Shown here one piece after another: positions 35,568 through 43,941 of a stretch of DNA of 64,000 nt. Both the position numbers and the translations under genes were made by a program. This DNA comes from Psychrobacter sp. Pi2-1. GTDB lineage: Bacteria > Pseudomonadota > Gammaproteobacteria > Pseudomonadales > Moraxellaceae. Within the stretch, counting starts at the first letter, position 1. Every line of letters begins with the position of its first letter. The DNA lies in contig NZ_CAJHBO010000004.1 in NCBI RefSeq assembly GCF_904846645.1, forward strand, positions 1-64,000, read 5' to 3'. The notes below the pieces were generated by a model that saw nothing but the letters and a program-made list of their open reading frames with translations, made no database searches and had not been told where the DNA came from.

Positions 35568-36203
35568 TTAGATACTGCTGGATTTTGGTAAGCCATAATC
35601 TGCATGATCAACCACATGGTTGTTTTGTTCAATCGTCAGTCGATAGCCTTTGATGATACCGTCGTATGGCAAACTGCCCTCATACTGCTGATAATGCTCG
35701 CAGATGCTGTCTTGAATCACTGATTTACGTTGAGCATCGTCTAATTTGGCAAAACCGCTAGGCAAGTGTACTTGGGCAAAACGTGAAGCCGCGCCACGAG
35801 ACAGCCAGTTATCAGCACTCGTAAATGTAAAATCTACTTCCGCTCGTAAGCTATATCTAGGTAGCGTGTTAGAGTGATTCGCCAAGTCATATTTAATCTG
35901 CGCAATATCTTCTGCGAATGGTTGATATGGTATCTCAAGTACAGCAAACAGTTTTGCTAAAAACTCATCAGCGGTAAAGTGTTTGTCCATATAGCTACCA
36001 TCAAGTCCAAGGAATTTGCTCGACAGTACATGGCGCAGACGGTCATAGGCAGGTATAGTATGTTTAAGAGGATAGCCCATTTGCTTGACGATATCTTGCG
36101 GGCGCAGCTCAAGCGACTCTATTTGATTGATAATATATTGCGCTAGAGAATGGCGTGGGTGATAACGACGGGTATATTTAGATGGGTTAGCAATGTGGCT
36201 CAT
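35568..36203 (-). CDS. Hypothetical protein
   Basis: The 211-residue soluble protein has a basic, aromatic N-terminus (SKYTRRYHPRHSLAQYIINQ) and a sentence-like alternation of helix and strand segments, with no recognised motif, signal peptide or membrane segment. The start at 36203 is preferred because AAGGTG lies nine bases upstream. The frame stays open to 36260, adding 19 residues. The 36204-36599 spacer upstream contains the promoter region and nothing else that I can identify. A weak helix-turn-helix possibility exists around residues 25-50 but is not supported enough to call. Confidence 0.65.
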   Translation of the reverse strand: MSHIANPSKYTRRYHPRHSLAQYIINQIESLELRPQDIVKQMGYPLKHTIPAYDRLRHVLSSKFLGLDGSYMDKHFTADEFLAKLFAVLEIPYQPFAEDIAQIKYDLANHSNTLPRYSLRAEVDFTFTSADNWLSRGAASRFAQVHLPSGFAKLDDAQRKSVIQDSICEHYQQYEGSLPYDGIIKGYRLTIEQNNHVVDHADYGLPKSSSI

Positions 36204-36599
36204 GATATTGAACACCTTAGACTCCTGTAACTCCGACGAAAAAGTATGATATACGCCCAAATAGGCAAAAAATCAGGCACAAATGAGGTTGTCGGAGTAC
36301 AGGCTCATGCGCTTTACCAGAGTTGTTTTATATCGTGCTGGAAGTTGCAAGGTTTGTTACGCTGCCATTAGACTATTGTCATGGTCGGCGATAACAAAAC
36401 TGTTAAACCCACGATAGATTGTTCAACGATGATAGCACATCAGATGACAAAAAATAAATACCGATATTTGTGACCGTTTGTGAATAATTTTTTTTCACGT
36501 TGAGCACTCAATCTTAGACGTTTCGATGCGCCACTTATTCATGTGTTAACACGAGGTTCAACATCGAAATATTAGGGTTGAAGTATTAACGCTTAACGC

Positions 36600-37583
36600 C
36601 TAACGATTGACGTCAACGACTATTCGACCACGAACCTTACCATCCAACAACTCGCTTGCTGTCGGAATGACTTCGCTTAGTCCAATCTCTCTAGTGATTG
36701 CATCCAATTGTGTCATATCCAAGCTTGTGCTCAAACGCTGCCATGCCTCTATACGCTCATCATAAGGTCGCGTCACGCTATTGATACCAAGCAAACTGAC
36801 ACCGCGTAAAATGAATGGCGCAACAGTAGCAGGGAAATCCATGCCTTGAGCCAGTCCACAAGTAGCGACTAAACCATCTTCACACGTACTGGCACAAACG
36901 TTGGCCAGTGTATGACTACCAACAGAATCAATTGCGGCAGCCCATTTTTCCTTACCAAGTGCGCGTCCTGGGCTACTTAATTCAGCACGGTCAATGATCG
37001 TCGTTGCACCAAGGCTCTTTAAGTATTCTGCTTCCTCTAAGCGACCCGTAGAGGCTGTGACAGAGTAACCTTGGTTTGCCAAAAGTGCGATGGCAAAGCT
37101 ACCAACACCGCCGTTAGCACCAGTCACCAATACTTCGCCGCGCTCTGGTGTGAGTCCATGACGCTCTAATGCAATTAGACAAAGCATCGCAGTATATCCT
37201 GCTGTACCTATCGCCATCGCCTGACGTTCAGTCATCGATTCAGGGAGCGGGATAAGCCAGTCACCGTTTAATCTGGCTTTTTGTGACAGACCGCCCCAAT
37301 ACTTTTCACCCACACTCCAACCATTTAACAACACCTTGTCGCCAGCTTTGTAGCGAGGATGATTACTCATTTCCACAGTTCCCGCTAAATCAATCCCTGG
37401 AACCATAGGAAATGTGCGTACCACAGGACTACGGCCTGTGATGGCCAATCCGTCCTTATAATTAAGCGTGCTAAATGCCACACGAACCGTGACATCGCCT
37501 TCTGGCAATTGCGTATCCTGTATCTCTGTCAAATTAGACTGATAAACATCGTCATTTTTTTCAATTAATATTGCATTAAACAT
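36600..37583 (-). CDS. acuI: Acrylyl-CoA reductase (NADPH), AcuI/YhdH family
   Basis: The 327-residue zinc-independent medium-chain reductase matches AcuI/YhdH, which reduces toxic acryloyl-CoA to propionyl-CoA. Blocks seen are FSTLNYKDGLAITGRSPVVR near residue 40, PMVPGIDLAGTVE near 62 and the nucleotide-binding VTGANGGVGSFAIALLA near 155. It lies downstream of an acuR-type repressor gene on the same strand, with two operator copies in the 80-base spacer. No DMSP lyase gene (ddd family or acuK) is visible in the window, so its substrate may come from other routes to acrylate. Confidence 0.9.
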   Translation of the reverse strand: MFNAILIEKNDDVYQSNLTEIQDTQLPEGDVTVRVAFSTLNYKDGLAITGRSPVVRTFPMVPGIDLAGTVEMSNHPRYKAGDKVLLNGWSVGEKYWGGLSQKARLNGDWLIPLPESMTERQAMAIGTAGYTAMLCLIALERHGLTPERGEVLVTGANGGVGSFAIALLANQGYSVTASTGRLEEAEYLKSLGATTIIDRAELSSPGRALGKEKWAAAIDSVGSHTLANVCASTCEDGLVATCGLAQGMDFPATVAPFILRGVSLLGINSVTRPYDERIEAWQRLSTSLDMTQLDAITREIGLSEVIPTASELLDGKVRGRIVVDVNR

Positions 37584-37596
37584 GGTAGCTCCTATT

Positions 37597-37611
37597 TAGA
37601 CCAATCGTCTA
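37597..37611. promoter_or_regulatory. AcuR operator, acuI-proximal
   Basis: TAGACCAATCGTCTA has the inverted arms TAGAC and GTCTA around a 5-base centre. It lies 14 bases upstream of the acuI ATG and matches the other two sites at 37632 and 38308 (consensus TAGACCRRTCGTCTA). Confidence 0.7.
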
Positions 37612-37631
37612 TAAATGAGTAAAAAATAATT

Positions 37632-37646
37632 TAGACCGGTCGTCTA
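37632..37646. promoter_or_regulatory. AcuR operator, acuR-proximal side of acuI spacer
   Basis: TAGACCGGTCGTCTA, flanked by extra T and A that extend the arms to TTTAGAC and GTCTAAA, is the most symmetric of the three sites. It is placed to cover the acuI promoter. Confidence 0.75.
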
Positions 37647-37663
37647 AAAATATAGATAAAAAA

Positions 37664-38296
37664 TTACTTCTGTATTCCTGCTACAAAACCTCGGAAAAAA
37701 GCATCTAATGGACCAACATCTTGCGTCAACTTAGCACGCAAAACCGCACCTTCCCATCCGATCCAAAAGAAAGCAGCAAGCTCATCACAATCACTATTAG
37801 AATGTATTTGTCCTTGTTGTACTGCAAGACGCAAGCAAGCCGCTAAACGCTCCTGCCAATCAAGCAGTATGTTTTCTAACTCACAGCGAAAACTCTCAGG
37901 CAACACGACAATCTCTTGACCCAAGTTCCCTACCAAACAGCCGCGTCGAAATTCATGCTTGATCATTCCCGACTTAGCATCTTCAACAAAGTCACTAATG
38001 CGCTGCATAGGAGACACTTGCTCGTTTAAAAAACAATAATCTAACTTGCGAGCAAAATACAACGCGTACTGCCGTAATACTTCCTGTCCAAACGCCTCTT
38101 TGTTTTTGAAGTAATTGTAGAAGGAACCTTTAGGCACATTGATACGTTTGAGTATGGCATCGATACCAGTGGTCGCAAAGCCTTGCTCTATCAGCATCTC
38201 CATCCCAGATCTCAAAAGAGCTTCACGGGTATCCGTAAACTCTCGTTCAACATTAGGTGGACGCCCTCGACGGGCTTTTGGCTTAGTAATCGTCAT
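37664..38296 (-). CDS. acuR: AcuR-like TetR family repressor
   Basis: The 210-residue protein has an N-terminal RRGRPP arm and an HTH ending INVPKGSFYNYFKNKEAFG near residues 45-65. The C-terminal domain carries FRRGCLVGNLGQEIVVLPESFR and FFWIGWEGAVLRAKL, blocks I recognise from AcuR, the repressor that releases acuI on binding acrylate. Operators of the same sequence are found upstream of acuI (two) and upstream of acuR itself (one at 38308), indicating autoregulation. It is transcribed in the same direction as acuI, 80 bases upstream of it. Confidence 0.88.
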   Translation of the reverse strand: MTITKPKARRGRPPNVEREFTDTREALLRSGMEMLIEQGFATTGIDAILKRINVPKGSFYNYFKNKEAFGQEVLRQYALYFARKLDYCFLNEQVSPMQRISDFVEDAKSGMIKHEFRRGCLVGNLGQEIVVLPESFRCELENILLDWQERLAACLRLAVQQGQIHSNSDCDELAAFFWIGWEGAVLRAKLTQDVGPLDAFFRGFVAGIQK

Positions 38297-38307
38297 GCAT
38301 AGATATT

Positions 38308-38322
38308 ATGACCGATCGTCTT
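38308..38322. promoter_or_regulatory. AcuR operator upstream of acuR
   Basis: ATGACCGATCGTCTT matches the consensus TAGACCRRTCGTCTA in its central 11 bases, GACCGATCGTC, with weaker outer arms. It starts 12 bases upstream of the acuR ATG, a position for negative autoregulation. Confidence 0.65.
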
Positions 38323-38393
38323 TAATGTCAATCGATTATTTTTAGCGGTTTATTTATCCATTGGCTGCTCTAGTTTTTTGACTGTCATTGCTA

Positions 38394-38978
38394 TCAGTCT
38401 TCACCATGATACGTCGCCTCATCCATCCAAACGATGGGATCTTCGCACAAATCAGTTAAGTGATACCAGATATCACTGCTACGGGCGATACGATGATGAC
38501 CGTCTGCAAAATAATCGACTTCCCAGCTGTCAGGCAAATCCACTAAAGTTCGTCTAGCAACTGCCACATCGAGACTTTCATCATCAACTTCGACCATGAC
38601 CCGCACCATCTCGATATTGATAGTAGGGAATGACAGCTTCATATCAACCACGTCAGGGATACGGTCCGCTAATACCTCATTTGGATAGATACAAGGCGCA
38701 ATCAACAGCGCGCGCAAGTTGTATTTATGAGCAAAATGATTGGCAAACCAACCACCAAGCGAGTGCCCTGCCAACACCACTCGCGGGTACTGTGCGATTT
38801 TCTCGCGAATCAATGCATCATAAATCTCAAATATTTCTGCAAAATTCTCTCGATAATTGACCGTTTGACAGTATTTTGGCTCACGCGTGATACAAGTATA
38901 TTTACTGGTCTTATTGCTTGAATCAAGACCATGAAAAAACAGTAAAAACGTATCATTGTTTTCGATAGGGAACATCAT
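38394..38978 (-). CDS. YqiA/UPF0227-like alpha/beta hydrolase
   Basis: The 194-residue small hydrolase has the nucleophile elbow GHSLGG near residue 71, oxyanion-region FFHGLDSSNK near 13 and a late YFADGHHRI segment near 157 that supplies the His. Size and motifs agree with the YqiA/RBBP9-like esterases. There is no signal peptide, so it is cytoplasmic. Substrate unknown. It is adjacent to acuR on the same strand but separated by about 97 bases, and a common transcript is uncertain. Confidence 0.75.
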   Translation of the reverse strand: MMFPIENNDTFLLFFHGLDSSNKTSKYTCITREPKYCQTVNYRENFAEIFEIYDALIREKIAQYPRVVLAGHSLGGWFANHFAHKYNLRALLIAPCIYPNEVLADRIPDVVDMKLSFPTINIEMVRVMVEVDDESLDVAVARRTLVDLPDSWEVDYFADGHHRIARSSDIWYHLTDLCEDPIVWMDEATYHGED

Positions 38979-39035
38979 AAGGTTCTCCTTTTTTAATTAT
39001 TATTTAGGCTTATTCTTGGTAATTTAGTTTATGAA

Positions 39036-39950
39036 TTAAACCGATTTTTGACTAGCAACCTGCGCTTGGTACAAGCTTAAAAGCTCCTCACAAGCCTGCA
39101 TTGAGATATTTCTTGCAAAGCCTTCGTTAAACCAAAAGTCATAAACCGCTTGGACAATAGCTTTCACCGCTTCTGCATTTTCTGGCTTTTGTTCTGTTAG
39201 TTTCATCGCAATGTCTTGCGCTTGTATATCCGACTCGCTATAGGGCGCGCTCCAGCCCACGCCATAACGATAGAGCACATCATTGATTGCCAATATGAAT
39301 ATGGCATTTGATATGCCAAATGACCCGATAAGCCTGTCAAGCATTGCACAGCGCTCTTCATAAATACTGACCTCTATCGGCATATCAGCTTGATCAAACA
39401 AACAGTCACAATTCACCATGTGCGAGGGTTTACTAAAATCATCCCACAGCAACGGATAAGTTCCTCGAATCCCGCCCTTTTCCACTACATTAAATTGCCA
39501 AATCGCATAATGAGTATCTGGCCCTTTATAAGGCACATGTACGAACCACTGCATCATCACATCACTGTCATACATAATATGAGTACTACCAATCCGCACG
39601 CCCTGCTTAGGCAGTACATCCTGATATACGCTATTTATGTCATCACTATAGAGCGTCACTTTACGTAAATTTTCATCACTGCTATCGCCCAACTTTGCTC
39701 GTGCTTCAGTTATGTTTCGATAGGGTTTAAATGGCGCTACCCATCTGAGCATCTCATTAGTATTGTTCACGAAATAAATATCATCTTCATAACTGTCTAT
39801 AGAAACCGTTTCGAGGTAAAACAATGGCTGTTTTCGTATTCGGCCTTTCTCATCATTTGCCAGTGCCGTTATACCAGATAACTTTGAGCCATCCGACCAT
39901 TGCATATTGTCTAACCGTTTTTGTTCAAACTGATACGTTAATGTGGTCAT
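39036..39950 (-). CDS. Hypothetical protein
   Basis: The 304-residue protein is soluble and of balanced charge. I do not recognise the family. There is no membrane segment or signal peptide. A cluster reading VNCDCLFDQADM contains two close Cys residues, but no second pair is present to form a zinc site. It lies 57 bases before the hydrolase gene on the same strand and may share its transcript. Confidence 0.65.
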   Translation of the reverse strand: MTTLTYQFEQKRLDNMQWSDGSKLSGITALANDEKGRIRKQPLFYLETVSIDSYEDDIYFVNNTNEMLRWVAPFKPYRNITEARAKLGDSSDENLRKVTLYSDDINSVYQDVLPKQGVRIGSTHIMYDSDVMMQWFVHVPYKGPDTHYAIWQFNVVEKGGIRGTYPLLWDDFSKPSHMVNCDCLFDQADMPIEVSIYEERCAMLDRLIGSFGISNAIFILAINDVLYRYGVGWSAPYSESDIQAQDIAMKLTEQKPENAEAVKAIVQAVYDFWFNEGFARNISMQACEELLSLYQAQVASQKSV

Positions 39951-40688
39951 CGTTATATCCTTATTATTTTGATTTTGGTTGTTTAGCTGCAGTTTTTCGT
40001 TGTTGTTATATTCTGAATGCTGATTTCAAGCCAGCCGAGCCTATTCGCCATTGTTTAAATGACGTCATTATCTATAAAGTTAAGTAAATTAATCGACTTG
40101 GTAAGGTAGTAGCTTTTAATTCTGATAGGCTTTTTAGCCACAGTTTTTTGCTGTCACATCGCTGATATTTTTGCAATGTTAACGAGCTTTTTTCTGCTAA
40201 GTTTTTTGTTTATTAATAAATATGGTTTTTTAGGTTTGTACAGGCACAGAAGTTTAGGATTAAACGTAAATAACACTACTAGAAAGACTTCGCTAAGATA
40301 GCGTTTAAAAACTCAGTTAAAAAGTGAAGCGTTGCGCTCCGAGGGTTAACTGGTTTTTATCTCATGTCATTTTGCCTGACCTAATAACTATAATATAGGC
40401 TCACATAAAAATAAAGCCGATTAAAACCTTCTACGACAACTGGTGTCGCTTTTCTTTCAATGAGTTGTAGTTTAGTCGTTAGCAAGTATCCCAACGCATT
40501 AAATATGATTAACGATAGTTTCATATTACTCAAGTATCCTTACCAAACGCTCGATTAACAATCCTTATCAAAAAACAACTTCCACGATTGGCTTGGGTTT
40601 GCTATCTTGCCGCGCAACCCTTGTATTCTAATTAAACCTACCCCACTTTGACCTATCACACGTAGTATCTGCATCTGTATTGGATTTT
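39951..40688. other. Long non-coding spacer
   Basis: About 740 bases lie between divergent genes (39950 minus, 40689 plus). No ORF in it has the features of a real gene. There are T-rich stretches around 40140-40240, and a short stem (AGTGAAGCGTTGCGCTCC region, about 40323-40340) that I cannot interpret. It should contain the promoters of both flanking genes. It is large enough for an undetected small RNA, which I cannot support from inspection. Confidence 0.5.
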
Positions 40689-41888
40689 ATGACACATAAC
40701 CTTGAGGCCAGCTCAAACGCTCGCCGAACTCAGTATTTTCAAGTATTTTTGATGGGCGTTAGTGCCTTTATTATGAACACCACAGAATTTGTCCCTGTGG
40801 CGCTGTTGAGCGACATTGCCCAAGACTTCTCTATTACGACGGCAGAGACTGGCTGGATGTTGACACTCTATGCTTGGATTGTCGCAGCGATGTCATTGCC
40901 GCTAATGCTATTGACCAGTCGATTTGAGCGCAAACGCTTACTCTTGGGTCTTTTTGCCGTATTCATTGCCAGTCACGTACTGTCCGTATTTGCATGGAGC
41001 TTTGACGTGCTGCTCATTAGCCGAGTTGGAATTGCGTTATCGCATGCGATATTTTGGTCGATCACAGCTGCAATCGCGATACGCGTCGCACCTGAAGGCA
41101 AAAAAGCCATGGCGCTTAGCGTACTAGCAACGGGTACGTCGTTAGCAATGGTACTGGGTGTGCCGCTGGGACGCTTAGTTGGCCAATGGTTTGGATGGCG
41201 GGCGACATTTGGCGGTATTGGTGTGATTGCCTTAGTTGTATTTATTCTACAAGCGAGACTCTTACCAACGCTACCTAGTATGTTTGAAGGATCTTTTAGA
41301 AAGATTCCAGAACTCCTCAAAAACCCTTTATTGGTCTGTCTGTACCTGCTTATTTTATTGGTCTTTACAGCGCACTATACGGCTTATTCTTATATAGAAC
41401 CATTCATGCGCCAAGTTGGCAATATCAGTGAAAACGCTGCGACTTTTGTACTGTTACTATTCGGTGCAGCAGGAATTGTAGGTAGTGTGATATTTAGTCG
41501 TTGGGGCGATCGGTTCAATACCAGATTGATGCTAATATCGACCATACTGATGCTCGTGTCTATGCTTGCGCTGTTGCTAGCAGTGACCTCTGTATGGGCG
41601 CTCAGCTTTATCGCCTTACTGTGGGGCGCGGCGCTCATGCTACTAATTATCTCAATGCAAGCCAAAGTCATCATGGTCGACGTCAATGCACAAGACATGC
41701 TGATGTCGATGTTCTCAGGCATTATCAACTTAGGGATTGGTACGGGTGCACTATTCGGCGGTTATGCCGTGACGCACATTTCACTATCTAGCGTAGGGTA
41801 CACAGGTGCGGCTATCGCAGTTGTGGCGTTACTCTTGATGCTATTTATGATAAAGCGTTTTCCTGAATTGAGTAAACGACTTGGCTAA
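40689..41888 (+). CDS. sotB: SotB-type MFS sugar efflux transporter
   Basis: The 399-residue, 12-segment transporter of the DHA1 family closely resembles E. coli SotB (YdeA). NTTEFVPVALLSDIAQDF lies near residue 22, followed by GWMLTLYAWIVAAMSLPLM, AHAIFWS-like SHAIFWSITAAIAIRVAPEGKKAMALSV and HYTAYSYIEPFM near 230. SotB exports arabinose and other sugars or drugs. The ATG at 40689 with GGA five bases upstream is chosen over the in-frame TTG at 40680. A terminator follows at 41960. Confidence 0.88.
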   Translation: MTHNLEASSNARRTQYFQVFLMGVSAFIMNTTEFVPVALLSDIAQDFSITTAETGWMLTLYAWIVAAMSLPLMLLTSRFERKRLLLGLFAVFIASHVLSVFAWSFDVLLISRVGIALSHAIFWSITAAIAIRVAPEGKKAMALSVLATGTSLAMVLGVPLGRLVGQWFGWRATFGGIGVIALVVFILQARLLPTLPSMFEGSFRKIPELLKNPLLVCLYLLILLVFTAHYTAYSYIEPFMRQVGNISENAATFVLLLFGAAGIVGSVIFSRWGDRFNTRLMLISTILMLVSMLALLLAVTSVWALSFIALLWGAALMLLIISMQAKVIMVDVNAQDMLMSMFSGIINLGIGTGALFGGYAVTHISLSSVGYTGAAIAVVALLLMLFMIKRFPELSKRLG

Positions 41889-41959
41889 ATAATAAGTCGA
41901 TATTAAAGGATACCCAAAAAACAGTAGTCAGTAAGTAACCGTCAGAAAATAATAAGCAG

Positions 41960-41991
41960 AATGCCAGCCATATAAATAGGCTGGCATTTTC
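41960..41991 (+). terminator. Terminator downstream of sotB
   Basis: AATGCCAGCC pairs with GGCTGGCATT across a 9-base loop and is followed by TTCTTT. It lies 72 bases past the sotB stop codon and separates it from the next transporter. Confidence 0.75.
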
Positions 41992-42052
41992 TTTATGTAT
42001 GAATACAACAATGTAGCCCATAAAACATTTCAAAGATTTCTTACACACTGAT

Positions 42053-42066
42053 TGAACGAACGTTCA
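42053..42066. promoter_or_regulatory. TGAACG-AA-CGTTCA palindrome upstream of the MFS gene
   Basis: Perfect 6-bp arms are separated by AA. This is a form common among TetR/AcrR family operators. It lies about 100 to 200 bases upstream of the possible starts of the next MFS gene. No regulator gene is adjacent, so a distant repressor would be needed. Confidence 0.4.
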
Positions 42067-42262
42067 GGTGCAGTTATACTAATTTTATTGGACATAAGTA
42101 TACTTAAACTATAAGTATATTTAATAAAGGACTGATAGGGATTAAGCACAAAAGGATGAGTGTGAAATGGATACTATTCAAAACAAGGAAGTCATTACCT
42201 ACGATCTAAATTTAGTGACGATATATACTGCGAGTTTTCAACTTGTTGGAGAGCCTGATGGA

Positions 42263-43528
42263 ATGACTCAACGAGACAGTCGAGATCAAGGAAATCAAGA
42301 TAACCCTGCGCCCCCTAAGCTAGGCAGATTACACTATGCTTGGATCGTTGCTGCGACAGGCTCTGTAGCAATGTTCTGCGGACTTGGGTTAGGACGATTC
42401 GCATTTGGCATGTTACTACCGTCAATGTCATCCTCTTTAGGATTAAATTATACTCAAAGCGGAATCTTGGGATTTACCAACCTGATAGGATATCTGGTTG
42501 CGGTGCTTCTAAGCCCTTTTATTCTACCTCGGTTGGGTACACGAACGACTGCGACAGCTAGCCTACTCCTTATTGCAGTCTCTATGTTCGGTATGGCTTT
42601 TACCACCAGTTTTCCAATACTTTGCGCACTCTATGTGTTGACAGGCATTGGTAGCGGCGGCGTGGTCTTACCAATGATGAGCGTCATGTCGCATTGGTTT
42701 TTTCCTTCACACCGCGGGCTCGCTCTAGGATTGGTCATGGCGGGACCCGGCTTTGGTATCATTTTATCAGGCTTTGTCGTACCCAAACTTTTACCCATCT
42801 CTACTCTACTGTCTTGGCAAACAGGTTGGCTAATTTTTGCCGTGATTAATGTTGCGGTAGCTTGGCTTACCTTTACTTTGATTCGCAATCATCCAGATGA
42901 TGTCAGCCAAAGCCCTTTTGGGCGCGCACCTATCTTGCCTGTTAAAAATAAGAAAAAGCTAGAACGTAGCAATATTAAGCTGCTCGTACATTTAGGTGTC
43001 ATCTTTGCTATTTATGGCGCCACCTATATGGTTTACGTCACCTTCATTGTCACCAGTATGGTTGGCTCGTATCAACTAAGTGAAGCGACTGCTGGTGGTG
43101 TTTGGGCATGGATTGGACTGCTGAGCATATTCTCAGGCATGTTGTTTGGCTGGATTTCTGACCATATTGGTAGACGCCTTGGTCTGACGCTGGCTTTTTT
43201 CTTCCTTGCCATCGCTTATCTGTTGGTCGGACTTACTGATTGGAGTTTAGGGCTATATTTGTCCATTATCTTGTTTGGCCTAGTGGTTTGGAGTGTGCCT
43301 GTCATTATGGCAGCTTCTGCAGGCGATTATTTCGGGCCTGCGGCAGCAGCGAGTGCACTTGCGGCACTGACTTTTGCCTTTTCAGGTGGACAGGCTCTCG
43401 GGCCAGTGGCAGCAGGCTATCTTGCAGAAGCCACTGGAGACTTTAGTATCAGTTATATGATATCTGGTATCGCCGCTTTTGTAGCGCTTGGACTTGCCTT
43501 ATTATTGCGTCCACAAAAACAAGCTTAA
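42263..43528 (+). CDS. YbfB/YjiJ family MFS transporter
   Basis: The 421-residue, roughly 12-segment MFS protein has LHYAWIVAATGSVAMFCGLG as its first segment, GLGRFAFGMLLPSM (typical of the YbfB/YjiJ group), and VLPMMSVMSHWFFPSHRGLALG between the fourth and fifth segments. The start at 42263 (MTQRDSRD) has GGAGAG at an acceptable distance and lies just before the first segment. An upstream ATG at 42167, with GGATGAG in front, would add a 32-residue polar leader. Substrate unknown. The palindrome at 42053 may control it. Confidence 0.75.
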   Translation: MTQRDSRDQGNQDNPAPPKLGRLHYAWIVAATGSVAMFCGLGLGRFAFGMLLPSMSSSLGLNYTQSGILGFTNLIGYLVAVLLSPFILPRLGTRTTATASLLLIAVSMFGMAFTTSFPILCALYVLTGIGSGGVVLPMMSVMSHWFFPSHRGLALGLVMAGPGFGIILSGFVVPKLLPISTLLSWQTGWLIFAVINVAVAWLTFTLIRNHPDDVSQSPFGRAPILPVKNKKKLERSNIKLLVHLGVIFAIYGATYMVYVTFIVTSMVGSYQLSEATAGGVWAWIGLLSIFSGMLFGWISDHIGRRLGLTLAFFFLAIAYLLVGLTDWSLGLYLSIILFGLVVWSVPVIMAASAGDYFGPAAAASALAALTFAFSGGQALGPVAAGYLAEATGDFSISYMISGIAAFVALGLALLLRPQKQA

Positions 43529-43941
43529 TTTCAGTTTCTATAGTATTGATACTGCTAGCTATACTTTGCTATTACCGCCAGTGACATCTGTATGCGCATT
43601 TGGCCTGATTATCTTATTATGGAGTGCGGAGTTTATACTATATATAATTGGGCAGTTACTTGGGTTAAACAAGCAATATCAATAGATAAGCCTTATACTT
43701 TCAATAAAAATAACTGAATAAAAATTAGGTGCTTACAGCATAATTACATAGAAGGAAACAAAATATTATGTGAGCGAGACAGTATGATTTTTTAATACTT
43801 GAATACCCCTTTTTTATGCTCTAAAAACTTACTTAGATAAGGCAATATTCTTGCAATTTTGCAATCAAAACGATTGCTAGCTTTCTAAAAAGTGGTTACA
43901 CTCGGTTGACAAACTATTACATTGATGACAAGGAAGTCGCT
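43529..43941. other. Spacer before the autotransporter gene
   Basis: This 413-base AT-rich spacer has no convincing gene. A 65-codon frame overlaps the end of the MFS gene and continues into the spacer (to 43685). It reads as hydrophobic but has no ribosome site, so I treat it as chance. TTGACA at about 43908 is too near the start codon for a usual promoter. I see no terminator for the MFS gene. Confidence 0.4.

Noticed and set aside
43488..43685. Small hydrophobic protein after the MFS gene
   Set aside because: It overlaps the MFS reading frame and has no ribosome site or recognisable family.
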